64,000 nt of DNA from an uncultured Clostridia bacterium (GCA_947627855.1 CANQXR010000001.1:62001-126000); one strand, 5' to 3'. Shown: positions 38,601-46,291, counted from the stretch's first letter. Program-made: numbers and translations. Notes: generated by a model from the letters alone, not told the origin.

Positions 38601-38851
38601 TCGCTTATTATGCTTTTTACAACTGTATAAAAATATCTTTCTGCGCTTTCCCTGCTCATACCGTCTGCAAGAACGCTTTTTACCTCGGCTTGTGACTGAG
38701 GTATCCTTATATGCTTTAAGGCAGCCTCATATGTATTGTCAAATTCTTTTCTTTCAATTTTATAAACCTTCCCGAAGGCACCTTCACCTATAACATCGGT
38801 GACGTACCATTTGCCCCATAAAGGCTCAAATTCTTTTATATTTTCAGACAT
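35609..38851 (-). CDS. Transmembrane Ser/Thr kinase with RCC1-repeat ectodomain
   Basis: 1080 residues. Kinase at 15-305 with complete motifs: GEGAFG (22-27), Lys46, HRDIKPEN (161-168), DFG (181-183) and APE. The juxtamembrane region (330-455) is acidic and repeats DDETKTI / DDETKTM (359-378), good phospho-Thr candidates. Membrane segment 463-482. The outer part (about 500-1080) has many RCC1-type repeats of about 40 residues (VGLKSDGTVVAVG..., W[ST]DI), enough for one or two seven-bladed propellers. PASTA repeats, usual in Firmicutes PrkC, are absent. The next gene upstream is a PP2C phosphatase 5 bp away, a likely kinase/phosphatase pair. AAGGAGG before ATG. Confidence 0.88.
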   Translation of the reverse strand: MSENIKEFEPLWGKWYVTDVIGEGAFGKVYKIERKEFDNTYEAALKHIRIPQSQAEVKSVLADGMSRESAERYFYTVVKSIISEFVLMSKLKGNSNIVSYEDHDVVKDKNEIGWDIFIRMELLTGLIDYIQENDISKRQIIKLGIDICRALEICQKHNIIHRDIKPENIFVSENGDFKLGDFGIARQVEKTVAGLSKKGTFTYIAPEVYKGEAYGSTVDIYSLGIVMYRLLNNNRVPFMPPYPQPITYSDREKALVKRISGMPIERPVNADGRLAEIVLKACSYNPKERYESPRLMREELESILYTEMEAGVIYPQGDKAEIHSVHYLNTAEVGTETMGFSQNTEEKTPVGNDFGETYDDETKTIGADFFTDDETKTMIPEPSPDNTEDKAKYDSIREESSVEPNKAENKEAVYSTETEPAIRPPAPVVKSGYGPDKIEDNKNIMTHNAGPHYPLPEKRFPKKLLIGIGAAAICSGAFFIFGSRSGKTTDIGAEVQETADLSGVEKHNLSIKNVDISAGSRNTVYRNADGTVVSLGDSSFGQDSLEDWSNIMAVSAGYAHNVGLKSDGTVVAVGRNTKGECNVENWSDIIQISAGGDCTVGLKSDGTVKCSGVYSCYEIPGNMDYIYFETPDLRNWISISSVEAGNHHIVGLKKDGTVIAVGYNQYGECDLDSWEDITAVDTGEFHTVGLKSDGTVVAAGSNENGQCNVSDWTDIVAVTAGAYYTVGLKSDGTVVAVGSDTDGQCDVSGWTDIKAISAGDFHTAGLKSDGSVLMTGNNNYGQCDLTTADETKADEASINPVNPSHIAVVDGDLCVGVKKDGTITIAEINSFSDLKDPVKSWDGIVSVAANGNDLLGLGKDGTIVSAYSGFGAYKDWKNVVSIVGKGEDFLALKDNGTVVGEYEGIEGWTDIVCIAASKKCAVGVKKDGTVEATAIRQEYNGFDFGQTNVKNWSDIISASSGSYHTVGLKKDGTVVSTKINAEKSTFDCGQTNVEGWTGIIAVAAGDFHTVGLKSDGTVVSTKLSEDLKVNCGQTDVEGWTDIAEIYAGSDWTIGVKRDGTVVAAGGEKLNKRLSKWTDIG

Positions 38852-38856
38852 TTGCC

Positions 38857-39654
38857 TTACCTCCTTAAAAACCTCAAAACAGCTTCAGCCGGATTTCTTC
38901 TTGATTTGTCTATGTAAAGAATTACAATTGTTATGTTGTCTGAGGAGCCACCCTTCAGCGCACCCTGAATCAGAGCATTTACAGCCTTTTTCCGTCCGCA
39001 GCCAAGAATTATATTCTTTATTTTCTTATCGGAAAGCCCCCCTGTCAGCCCATCGGAGCAAAGCAGAATTATATCCTTATCTTCAAGGGCGTATTCCTCT
39101 CCGATATAAGGGCTTATTATGACCTCATCGTCCTTCATTCCGAGGCATTGTGAGAGAACATTTCTATATGCGCTCATTTCCGCCTGAGCTTTTGTTATAA
39201 CACCCGAATCTATAAGGGTCTGAAGGGAAGTATGGTCAGTACTTAGCTGTCTTATATTCCCATCCCTTATAATATAGGCTCTGCTGTCTCCTATATTGGA
39301 ACACCTGAATCTGCCGTACGAAATTTCAATTGCAGCCACCGTTGTGCCCGAAATTTTATCTTTTCTGCCCTCGGACAGTTTGCAGACAAGCTCATTGGCT
39401 CTGAAATAATAATCTTTCATATTTTCGCTCTCACTCAGCGTACTTGCCGCTGTATAAGAAGCTCTCTCGCCCTTGGCCTCTCCTCCAAGCCCATCGAAAA
39501 CTCCGAATTTCAGTTTTCTGTCATCCTTAAGTCTGACAGAATATTCTTCATCACTGTGACAGACGTCAAGGTAATATCCGTCAGCAAAAAAATTATCCTC
39601 ATTATTGCCTCTCCGGTTTTTAAATGTTCCACAATAGCATTCAATTCTATACAT
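38857..39654 (-). CDS. PP2C-family Ser/Thr protein phosphatase
   Basis: 265-residue soluble metal-dependent phosphatase. Motifs in order: RRGNNEDNFF, FGVFDGLGGEAKGE (the DGxGG metal motif), SGTTVAA, NIGDSRAYIIRDG, LCSDGLTGGLSD and SSDNITIVIL; all metal-binding aspartates are present, so it should be active. Stop lies 5 bp before the RCC1 kinase, the usual arrangement for a phosphatase that reverses its neighbour kinase. Ribosome site AAAAAAGGCGG. A second PP2C, at 41195, is clearly diverged, so the two may act on different partners. Confidence 0.88.
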   Translation of the reverse strand: MYRIECYCGTFKNRRGNNEDNFFADGYYLDVCHSDEEYSVRLKDDRKLKFGVFDGLGGEAKGERASYTAASTLSESENMKDYYFRANELVCKLSEGRKDKISGTTVAAIEISYGRFRCSNIGDSRAYIIRDGNIRQLSTDHTSLQTLIDSGVITKAQAEMSAYRNVLSQCLGMKDDEVIISPYIGEEYALEDKDIILLCSDGLTGGLSDKKIKNIILGCGRKKAVNALIQGALKGGSSDNITIVILYIDKSRRNPAEAVLRFLRR

Positions 39655-39681
39655 AACTGCACCGCCTTTTTTAAAGCTAAG

Positions 39682-41181
39682 TTAATCATACAGGCAATAA
39701 ACCCTGTAAAGAAGCATTGCAGCCTCACCTCTTGTAATGGGCTGGTAGGGAAGAAAGGCCTCCTGCCATATGCCAACACCTTCTCTTTCCATAAGACTTA
39801 CGTAAGGCTTTGCCCAGTCGGCAATACTTCCGCCGTCACTGTATGCCGAAAGGGCTGAATTATCTTCAGGCAAAACATAACCCATGCGGTTTTGCATAAT
39901 CTGTCCCATAAGAGCAGCAAATTCCTGACGTGTTATTGTGTTCTGCGCTCTGAATGTATTGTCGTCATAACCTGAAAGAACACCATTTTCCTTGGCACCC
40001 ATCGCATAGGTATAAAACCAGTCACTGTTTGATATGTCTGCAAAATCCTCTCCATTTCCATCAAAGCCTATATTAAGCATTTTGCAAAGCATGGTCACGG
40101 TTTCCGCTCTTGTAACAGTGTCCTCTGTTCCAAAAACATCGTCCGACTTTCCGCTTAATATGTTTTTGGCGGCAAGTATTGAAACAGCCTCATAAAGCCC
40201 CTCATCGCTTTGATTTACATCCGAAAATGAAACGTCATTATTTCTTATGTAATAGGAGCCTGATTCTTCAAGAGGAAATTTGATTATATTCATACTTTGC
40301 TGATAATTTCCGCCCAAAGCCGTGTCTCCCTTTACAGAATCGGCGCTTTGTCTGAACACAGACGCAAGGTCAGGGTTAAGACCGTCCTCATAGGGGGGTA
40401 TACCCATATAAACGCCCCTTAAATCTTGAGATGAGCCGGATATCTGAACATCAAAATATGCAGTTTTTCCATTCCTGAATTTAACAGGCTTTCTGTCAGC
40501 AGCCGATGAAAAATCAGCAAAAAGAACAACTGCAAAAAGAGTTGCTGACAAAACAAAAAAACAACTCCCTGTTATGTAAAATAATTTTTTATTTGCTCCC
40601 TCTTTAAGGCTCATGCCTTTAAGTTTAAGCATAAAAACAAAAATATACACTGCTGCTGCCGCAAACAGAACCATAAGTATAAGCTTTAAAAAGCGTATTC
40701 CTGCCGTACCATTATATTTTGCAACAACATTATTTTTATCCACCACTTCGATCTGCACACTGTCTGTGTTCGATTTCCTTATATTAAGCTCAGTCGGCTT
40801 TACATGTAAATAAACTCCGTTTGCGTTTATAATAATATTGTCTATAAGCCCCGCATAATCTGCAAGATCTGTGCCAAGAATCAAATTTATTTTTTTATAT
40901 GCCCCCTTCAGGTTTACATATACATTTTTTTCGGGGGTTTTATATTTTGTTTCTTCGGCATTTTCATATTTTGCTGCTTCAGCAAGAGCTGTCCTGACAA
41001 GAGGGTCTATGATTTCCGAATCCACCTTAATTCCCGATTTATAAGGCAGCTGAACAGAAGCAGCTTCAAGTATGCCTTCCTCATACTCTGAAATTTTCAT
41101 GCTCACTTCATTTCCAAGGCTTTCATAAACAGCTCCCGCAATTAAAAAAGCCGATAATAAAATCATAAATATTTTTTTCAT
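39682..41181 (-). CDS. SLH-domain membrane/surface protein
   Basis: 499 residues. N-terminal signal-like membrane segment (1-22), then an extracytoplasmic region, two closely spaced membrane segments near the middle (about 155-180 and 195-225) and three C-terminal SLH motifs (about 330 to end: SDEGLYEAVSILAAKNILSG, ADISNSDWFYTYAMGAKENG, WAKPYVSLMEREGVG). Internal membrane spans together with SLH motifs are unusual, and might tether wall and membrane. ATG 41181 is supported by GGGTG 5 bp upstream; it overlaps the end of the PP2C gene by 13 bp-scale distance (stop at 41195 lies just before it). Function otherwise unknown. Confidence 0.75.
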   Translation of the reverse strand: MKKIFMILLSAFLIAGAVYESLGNEVSMKISEYEEGILEAASVQLPYKSGIKVDSEIIDPLVRTALAEAAKYENAEETKYKTPEKNVYVNLKGAYKKINLILGTDLADYAGLIDNIIINANGVYLHVKPTELNIRKSNTDSVQIEVVDKNNVVAKYNGTAGIRFLKLILMVLFAAAAVYIFVFMLKLKGMSLKEGANKKLFYITGSCFFVLSATLFAVVLFADFSSAADRKPVKFRNGKTAYFDVQISGSSQDLRGVYMGIPPYEDGLNPDLASVFRQSADSVKGDTALGGNYQQSMNIIKFPLEESGSYYIRNNDVSFSDVNQSDEGLYEAVSILAAKNILSGKSDDVFGTEDTVTRAETVTMLCKMLNIGFDGNGEDFADISNSDWFYTYAMGAKENGVLSGYDDNTFRAQNTITRQEFAALMGQIMQNRMGYVLPEDNSALSAYSDGGSIADWAKPYVSLMEREGVGIWQEAFLPYQPITRGEAAMLLYRVYCLYD

Positions 41182-41194
41182 AATAACACCCGCT

Positions 41195-41929
41195 CTATCT
41201 GCATTTTGCAATAATTATAGATAAATTGTCCGACGCCTTCTGTTTTTTTATTTCATTGGCAAGCATTTTCACCAGCGCATCAGGTGGATATACCTTAAGC
41301 CTTTCTAAAGTCTCTTCATTTTCAAAGTTAAGATAATTATAAGCCCCGTCAGAACATATTATAAAAATATCTCCTGCAATGACTTCCTCCGAATACAAAT
41401 TTACAGAAAAATTATTTTCCTTTCCTATATATGAAATCAATATGCTTTTATTCTTTCCGGAATTGACAGCCTCGGTTTCATAATTTTCAAAATAGTTATA
41501 AAGGGTTTCATCCTCGCTGAGCTGGCTTATTTTTTTGCCCCTTACCCTGTAAAGCCTTGTGTCGCCGGAATATGCAGCAAGAGCAAAATCATCCACAATG
41601 AGCAGAGCCGTAAGGGTTGTGCCTGCCTTAATTTTCTGAATTCTGCAGCACCTCACCACGGCTTCATTTACACCTATAAGAGCCTCGTAAAACAAATCCG
41701 TCAGACGCTTTCTGTCTAACTTGTCAAGAGTGTCCTTACAGCTTATCCACCATGACTTCAGTCTCTTTACAGCCACATCACTTGCCATGGCTCCGTTTTC
41801 CGTTCCGCCCATTCCGTCTGCAACAACGCAAAGAGAACGCCCCGTCTCCTGAAGAACCAGAACCCTGTCTTGATTTTCTTTTCTGACATTTCCCTTATCA
41901 CTTATATACCCAATCTCCGGAAAAATCAT
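41195..41929 (-). CDS. PP2C-family Ser/Thr protein phosphatase (Stp-like)
   Basis: 244 residues, compact, like bacterial Stp phosphatases. Motifs: DKGNVRKENQDR at the N-terminus, VVADGMGGTENG (metal-binding DGMGG), AGTTLTALL, YSGDTRLYRVRG, IICSDGAYNYL and SDNLSIIIA. All core aspartates are kept. It follows the FHA protein by 14 bp and precedes an SLH gene, so it belongs to the signalling stretch of the type VII cluster and probably removes phosphate from kinase, FHA or ATPase partners. CAGGAGGG ribosome site before the ATG. Confidence 0.88.
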   Translation of the reverse strand: MIFPEIGYISDKGNVRKENQDRVLVLQETGRSLCVVADGMGGTENGAMASDVAVKRLKSWWISCKDTLDKLDRKRLTDLFYEALIGVNEAVVRCCRIQKIKAGTTLTALLIVDDFALAAYSGDTRLYRVRGKKISQLSEDETLYNYFENYETEAVNSGKNKSILISYIGKENNFSVNLYSEEVIAGDIFIICSDGAYNYLNFENEETLERLKVYPPDALVKMLANEIKKQKASDNLSIIIAKCR

Positions 41930-41943
41930 AAGGCGCCCTCCTG

Positions 41944-42765
41944 TTAATCAATCTGAACCTGCACAACAGCATTTCCAAAAGCAACCTGACAGTTCTTTTC
42001 AATAACAACCTCTCCGTCCACCCTTTCACCGTCTACAAAGGTACCGTTTTTGCTGTTAAGATCCTTTAAACAAAGTCTGCCCTCGCGAAATGTAAAAATC
42101 GCATGATTGCGGCTGCAAAAGCTGTCTTTGCCAAGCAGCAGATCGCTTCCCACACTTCTGCCCACCGTAACCTGATCCGTAGTCATTTTTATAATGCGGC
42201 TTCTGTCTCTGTCCCTGTAGGTCAACACCACATTCGGTCTTGCAGGCTCCGGCTCCATAGCCTGTGTATCATCTTCCATAGTCTGCGTTTCATCGTTTTC
42301 AGCCTCTGCCTCATTGTCAATAGACAAGGTATCATCGTTTTTCGGCTCCTCAGCGGCTGAAAAAGCCTCTGCCGCAGGCTCATCTTCTCTGTAATAATTA
42401 TTTTCAAAGCTGACAGTTTTAAATTCGTCATCATAATCATTCTTAAAAGATGGGGCAGACTGTTTTTCTTCCTTTGTTTCGTTTTGAGAGGAAGTTTTTT
42501 TATAGTAACTCTCAAAGTCAAGACCTGTTGTTCGCTCCTCTTCCTCATACTCTTCCTTAAATGACGAGACCTTTGTTTCTTTCTTTGTATTTATGTCAAA
42601 AAAGTCTCTTATATGGTCATCATTCTTCTGTACCTCTATATATTTATCGGGTACTTCATCAGGCTTCTGTCTGAGAATAAGCTTTTTAAGAGAAATTGTC
42701 ATAACAACCAATCCCACAATCAGGACTACAGCCAAAACAATAAGTATAATATTCATATATGGCAT
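41944..42765 (-). CDS. Membrane-anchored FHA-domain phosphothreonine reader
   Basis: 273 residues: one N-terminal membrane helix (about 4-26), a long acidic linker (30-175) and a C-terminal FHA domain (about 190-270) with GRSVGSDLLL, SRNHAIF and DLNSKNGTFVDG, the full phospho-Thr-binding set. The linker carries DETQTMEDDTQAM (158-168), close to the DDETKT motifs of the RCC1 kinase and reminiscent of the phosphorylated ETTS motif of GarA-type FHA proteins. It may switch between binding its own phosphorylated linker and partner proteins (inference). ATG 42765 fits AGGTG 6 bp upstream; an in-frame GTG lies 9 bp earlier. Confidence 0.85.
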   Translation of the reverse strand: MPYMNIILIVLAVVLIVGLVVMTISLKKLILRQKPDEVPDKYIEVQKNDDHIRDFFDINTKKETKVSSFKEEYEEEERTTGLDFESYYKKTSSQNETKEEKQSAPSFKNDYDDEFKTVSFENNYYREDEPAAEAFSAAEEPKNDDTLSIDNEAEAENDETQTMEDDTQAMEPEPARPNVVLTYRDRDRSRIIKMTTDQVTVGRSVGSDLLLGKDSFCSRNHAIFTFREGRLCLKDLNSKNGTFVDGERVDGEVVIEKNCQVAFGNAVVQVQID

Positions 42766-42782
42766 AAAAATCACCTGTTCCT

Positions 42783-43064
42783 TTACTCTGAGACTTCAGT
42801 TCCGCTTTCCTCTTCCTTCATCCTGCTCATAAGCTGCTTTTCAAATTTAACATTGCTTTCATCGGAATATCCCCTGAAAATAACTTCGTCTATATCCTCC
42901 TCGTTAAATAAAAAACAATACTCAGGACCAATGCTTCCCTCAGGATAAAAACAAGCCAGATAATCCCACACTTTATTATTTACAGCACTTATCTGCTTTC
43001 TTCCGAAAATCATAAGGCTTTTTGAGCCTCCCTTTAAAACCACTACCGAACCAATTGGCAACAT
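42783..43064 (-). CDS. DUF4176 protein, copy 2 (type VII associated)
   Basis: 93 residues: MLPIGSVVVLKGGSKSLMIFGRKQ, then WDYLACFYPEGSIGPE and an acidic FNEEDIDEVIFRGYSDES. Clear paralogue of the copies at 21700 and 46404. It follows the 592-residue putative substrate by 18 bp, supporting a one-to-one pairing of DUF4176 proteins with such substrates. Role unknown: adaptor, chaperone or immunity are possible. CAGGAGGTG ribosome site before ATG. Confidence 0.82.
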   Translation of the reverse strand: MLPIGSVVVLKGGSKSLMIFGRKQISAVNNKVWDYLACFYPEGSIGPEYCFLFNEEDIDEVIFRGYSDESNVKFEKQLMSRMKEEESGTEVSE

Positions 43065-43082
43065 AAAAACACCTCCTGAAAA

Positions 43083-44861
43083 TTATGCCAGAATATTACT
43101 TAGTTCTCCAAGCCAGTCAAGACTGCAAAGCTGGGCTTTTCCTACCAAATCAAGAATATTGCCTATATTGAGTACTCCGAGAAAGCTCGGAATGTATGCG
43201 GAAATTCCCTCTCCTATAGAGTCCGCCGCAAGGCTGCCCAAGGAGCCTATAATTCCTGTTCCCCCTGCTCCGCCAAGTCCGCCAAGGGCTGCCACACTGC
43301 CCGCAGCAGCCATATAACCGCTGCGGCGGCGATTTGCCGACTGACCTTCGCCTAAAGTGCTGTAAAGAATCCTGTCATAGAAAATATTGCTTTTGTTGTA
43401 CTCTGTTTTTTCACTGCCCCGGGAAACAGGTGTGTCAGCCTTTGCTCCCATATATGCCGACTCTGCGCCGACGCCCTGAAGCTCATCGTCTTCTGAGTAA
43501 GAAAAATCTCCCGAATAAAGACCTCCTCCAAAAGAGCCGTCCGAGCCGCCTGTCGCACTGTCCGGGCTGCTGCCGAAAGACCATTCTGCGCCGGGGGATA
43601 TTTCTTCATCTGTCGGCTCCTTATGTCCCATAGATAAAACCATATCTATAAATTCATCTTTGTCTTTACCGTAAGTACCATATTTATCTGTGTCAGAATA
43701 AGTACTGTATGCTCCGCCATATAAACTGCCCTCATACCGCCTATCCTTTTCTTCGTTCTCATCATAGGCTGCGCCGGCTATGTCTCCGTAATAAAATCCG
43801 CTGCTCTCATTTTCTTTGGTTCCCTCTTCATCGTCCTCGTAAAAACTGCCCTTTATATTAAGACTTTGGTCTGTATATTTTTCCTCTTTTTCTTCCTCTT
43901 CATTTTTTTCTTCCCCATTCACATAGCCGTATGCTCCGCCGACTGCCGCAGCCATATTTTTCAGAACATCATCGGATTTTTCCTTGACATCTTCTGCGTC
44001 CTCACTCTCTTTCGGTGTAATATTTCCCGCAAGACCTGCACCCTTCAAATGTTCTGCTTCTGAAAGTCTGTCATATTTACTGAGTCCTGCCCAGAAAAGA
44101 GCGCCGTCTACAATACCCTCAAGTATAAATTCAAAAAATTCCGGCTCAACCATATAGTAATTGGTCTGAAAAGCCTGACCGACAAGCCAGACAAATTTTT
44201 CATAAAGACTTGAAAAACTACCTGAGCCACCAACTCCGTCTTCTTCACTGCCTTCAGTCAAATCTGCAAGCGCAGAAAAAAGATCGGTAATCAAGCCTGC
44301 CGACAATGCCCCCGGCAGAAGAAAATCCACAAGGGCACGAAAACCGCTTTCCACATCATACCTTTTGTCTTTTCCCGAAACTATGGAGTCACGGAGCCTC
44401 TTTATAATTATTCCGTCCTTATCTGCCTTAAGATTAAGCCTGCTGACCTTTGAGTCGGGAAGCTTAGGCACAACGAGAGAAAAAATTGTGGGATTTACGA
44501 AAGGCAAAACAGTCAGTCCGGAAACAGAATGCATAAAACCCGAACTCTCACCACCCGCATACAAATCACCCCTCATCTCAGAAGCCTCCGCCGTAACTCT
44601 CCTCTCTGTGTCCTCATACAAGGTATAAGCGTCTATAAGAAAGCTTTCATGTTTTTTCACCGTAAGAAAACCTTCTTCAAGATGTTTTTTCACCTCTTCC
44701 ATGGAAATCTTTATTTCTTCCTCAAGCTCCGTCTCCATTTCATTTAGGATTTCATATGTTATGGTATTATACGTTGATATAACCTCGTCAAGTCTTGCCC
44801 CCAATCTTCTTACTTCGCCGCTCATTTCTTCTATTTCGCCTGTTTTTACCGCAATTTCCAT
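43083..44861 (-). CDS. Large WXG/LXG-like putative type VII substrate
   Basis: 592 residues. The N-terminal 90 form long helices, ending in KKHESFLIDAYTLYEDTE with a YxxxE motif (Tyr82-Glu86), the same module end as in the two other large substrates, but without the Trp turn. Then come a hydrophobic, helical part (about 110-270), a long acidic Gly/Ser/Tyr-rich low-complexity stretch (about 285-500) and a hydrophobic Gly/Ala-rich C-terminus (about 520-592; SGYMAAAGSVAALGGLGG). No enzymatic motif seen. It may be an effector, or a secreted structural component given the membrane-like end. ATG 44861 with AGGGGTGA 5 bp upstream is preferred over an upstream start. Confidence 0.68.
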   Translation of the reverse strand: MEIAVKTGEIEEMSGEVRRLGARLDEVISTYNTITYEILNEMETELEEEIKISMEEVKKHLEEGFLTVKKHESFLIDAYTLYEDTERRVTAEASEMRGDLYAGGESSGFMHSVSGLTVLPFVNPTIFSLVVPKLPDSKVSRLNLKADKDGIIIKRLRDSIVSGKDKRYDVESGFRALVDFLLPGALSAGLITDLFSALADLTEGSEEDGVGGSGSFSSLYEKFVWLVGQAFQTNYYMVEPEFFEFILEGIVDGALFWAGLSKYDRLSEAEHLKGAGLAGNITPKESEDAEDVKEKSDDVLKNMAAAVGGAYGYVNGEEKNEEEEKEEKYTDQSLNIKGSFYEDDEEGTKENESSGFYYGDIAGAAYDENEEKDRRYEGSLYGGAYSTYSDTDKYGTYGKDKDEFIDMVLSMGHKEPTDEEISPGAEWSFGSSPDSATGGSDGSFGGGLYSGDFSYSEDDELQGVGAESAYMGAKADTPVSRGSEKTEYNKSNIFYDRILYSTLGEGQSANRRRSGYMAAAGSVAALGGLGGAGGTGIIGSLGSLAADSIGEGISAYIPSFLGVLNIGNILDLVGKAQLCSLDWLGELSNILA

Positions 44862-44932
44862 TTGAATCACCCCTTTTTCAATATGCTTTATTAAAGCAAG
44901 AATGTAAAAACAGTCCGGCTTTAATAAAACAC

Positions 44933-44972
44933 TTTAAGAGGGTAAAACCTAAAGCTGTAATACCCTCTTAAA
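44933..44972 (-). terminator. Terminator/attenuator after the WXG100 genes
   Basis: On the minus strand, stem TTTTAAGAGGGTA / TACCCTCTTAAA with a 15-base loop, followed by GTGTTTTATT. Placed between the third WXG100 gene and the next substrate, it could let the small secreted proteins be made in excess over the downstream genes. Confidence 0.6.
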
Positions 44973-44982
44973 ATATTAATCA

Positions 44983-45294
44983 TCACTTGAAAAGATTGTT
45001 TACAAGGTCGTCAGTCTGAGACTGTGTCTGAGTCTCGGTCTGCTCGTACTGTTCTGCAGCGCTGTCCAGAAATACGCCGTAGTCATTTATAACCTTAGCA
45101 TAGCTCTCAAGGGATGGACGGAGCGAATTAAGCTGCTGCATAAAGCTGTTAAAAGCGTCGCCTTCCCATGAACTGCCTAAACTCTCAAGCCCCTGGGTCA
45201 TTTCGCCCATAAGCTCCTGAAAACTCTGTCCTCCGGATTTAATCTGATTTGCAGCGTCTCTTAAAACCTGCGAATTAACTTTGATTTCTGCCAT
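44983..45294 (-). CDS. WXG100 family protein (EsxA-like)
   Basis: 103 residues, the hallmark small substrate of type VII secretion: helix, WEG turn (Trp43-Gly45), helix, then a YxxxE export signal (Tyr83-Glu87) and a Gln/Thr tail. Exported as a dimer, commonly helping export of other substrates and engaging the FtsK-like ATPase. The upstream neighbours are two further WXG100 genes, all expected on one transcript from the promoter at 46332. CGGGAGGG ribosome site before ATG. Confidence 0.92.
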   Translation of the reverse strand: MAEIKVNSQVLRDAANQIKSGGQSFQELMGEMTQGLESLGSSWEGDAFNSFMQQLNSLRPSLESYAKVINDYGVFLDSAAEQYEQTETQTQSQTDDLVNNLFK

Positions 45295-45321
45295 TTTATT
45301 TCCCTCCCGTAAATATGTAAA

Positions 45322-45630
45322 TTAAATACCTGTTGACAATGAAGCTGCGTTTGACTTTATTGTTTCTTCGGCTGAGCGGTACTTGTCTGCTGATGTCCTA
45401 AGAAAAGAGCTGTACTTATTCATAAGGTTCCACAGGTTTTCAAAGTCATTCTGAAATCCTGCAATCTGCTGTTCATAGGCCTGATTTGCTTCGCCGCCCC
45501 ATGTGGACTGTAATTCCTCTGCAGTGTTAAGAATACTGGTAAACAGATTTCTATAACTGTCCGCCCAATTTTCAACATTATTTGCCATAGTTGTCAGTGC
45601 TTCCGGTGTTACTCTGAGTGCATTTGCCAT
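45322..45630 (-). CDS. WXG100 family protein (EsxA/B-like)
   Basis: 102 residues with the WXG turn WGG (Trp44-Gly46) between two helices and a YxxxE motif (Tyr84-Glu88) in the tail. Only about 25% alike to its neighbours by eye, so the three WXG100 proteins may pair as heterodimers. Gap of 27 bp to the next gene; AAAGGAGG ribosome site before the ATG. Confidence 0.92.
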   Translation of the reverse strand: MANALRVTPEALTTMANNVENWADSYRNLFTSILNTAEELQSTWGGEANQAYEQQIAGFQNDFENLWNLMNKYSSFLRTSADKYRSAEETIKSNAASLSTGI

Positions 45631-45694
45631 TTTAAAAATCCTCCTTTAAAATTAATTGTTTATATTTAAAAGAACATACTGCTCTTTTAATATC

Positions 45695-46027
45695 TTACCA
45701 GCCTCCGCCGCCACCGCCGCCTCTGCCGCCGCCGCTGAAGCCGCCGGTTCTTCTTGCTATCGCTTCGTCTGCTGCCTTTATTGTATTTGCTATTTTGATA
45801 ATTGCGTTTCCAAGCTCGGACATCTCCTGAAAAAGCTTTCTTATGTAGAGAGCAAGCTCCTCAACCCTCTGCCTGTACGCATTTGCTGCTTCTCCCTGCC
45901 AGTAAGAAGCAGATTCGGACTGCAGCTCTTCCAGTTTATAAATAACAGTGTTCAGCTCTTTGGAAAGTTCTTTTATCTGCCTCCCTTTCATAACGGTAAG
46001 CTCATAATTAATCCTTATTTCAGCCAT
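45695..46027 (-). CDS. WXG100 family protein with a glycine-rich C-terminal tail
   Basis: 110 residues. Helix-WQG (Trp43-Gly45)-helix as in other WXG100 proteins, but the tail lacks YxxxE and instead ends in a run of glycines closed by Trp (GGGRGGGGGGGW). This resembles neither EsxA nor EsxB tails; it may depend on a partner for export. ATG 46027 with AGGAGGTGG 8 bp upstream is chosen over an in-frame ATG 12 bp earlier. It starts 15 bp after the YukD-like gene. Confidence 0.87.
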   Translation of the reverse strand: MAEIRINYELTVMKGRQIKELSKELNTVIYKLEELQSESASYWQGEAANAYRQRVEELALYIRKLFQEMSELGNAIIKIANTIKAADEAIARRTGGFSGGGRGGGGGGGW

Positions 46028-46042
46028 ATTAAGTACCACCTC

Positions 46043-46291
46043 CTACAAAAGTATAAGTCTCCCTCCGTCTTTTATATCACAATCTTTAAGTGTAAGCTCA
46101 CCTCTTAACACTCTTTTGCCGTTAAGACTGCAAAGTATAGGATTTGCCCCGCTTATTTCGAGCATTTCATATTCACTTACAGTTTTGAATATATATTCAG
46201 CCGCTGCTGCCACATTCAGCTGAGGAGATAACACAATGTCGTAGCTTTTGTTTATCCCCGTCACAAAAACATCAACGCATATATTATCCAA
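46043..46291 (-). CDS. YukD/EsaB-like ubiquitin-fold protein
   Basis: 82 residues with the beta-grasp pattern of YukD (EsaB): VDVFVTGINKSYDIVLSP, a helix AAAEYIFK, then SLNGKRVLRGELTLKDCDIKDGGRLILL, which mirrors the ubiquitin end (disulfide or Lys tagging is not implied). A cytoplasmic accessory/regulatory part of Firmicutes type VII systems. TTG start at 46291 with GGAGGCGATGGAAG upstream; the nearby ATG is out of frame. First gene after the promoter at 46332, leading into the WXG100 genes. Confidence 0.85.
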   Translation of the reverse strand: MDNICVDVFVTGINKSYDIVLSPQLNVAAAAEYIFKTVSEYEMLEISGANPILCSLNGKRVLRGELTLKDCDIKDGGRLILL

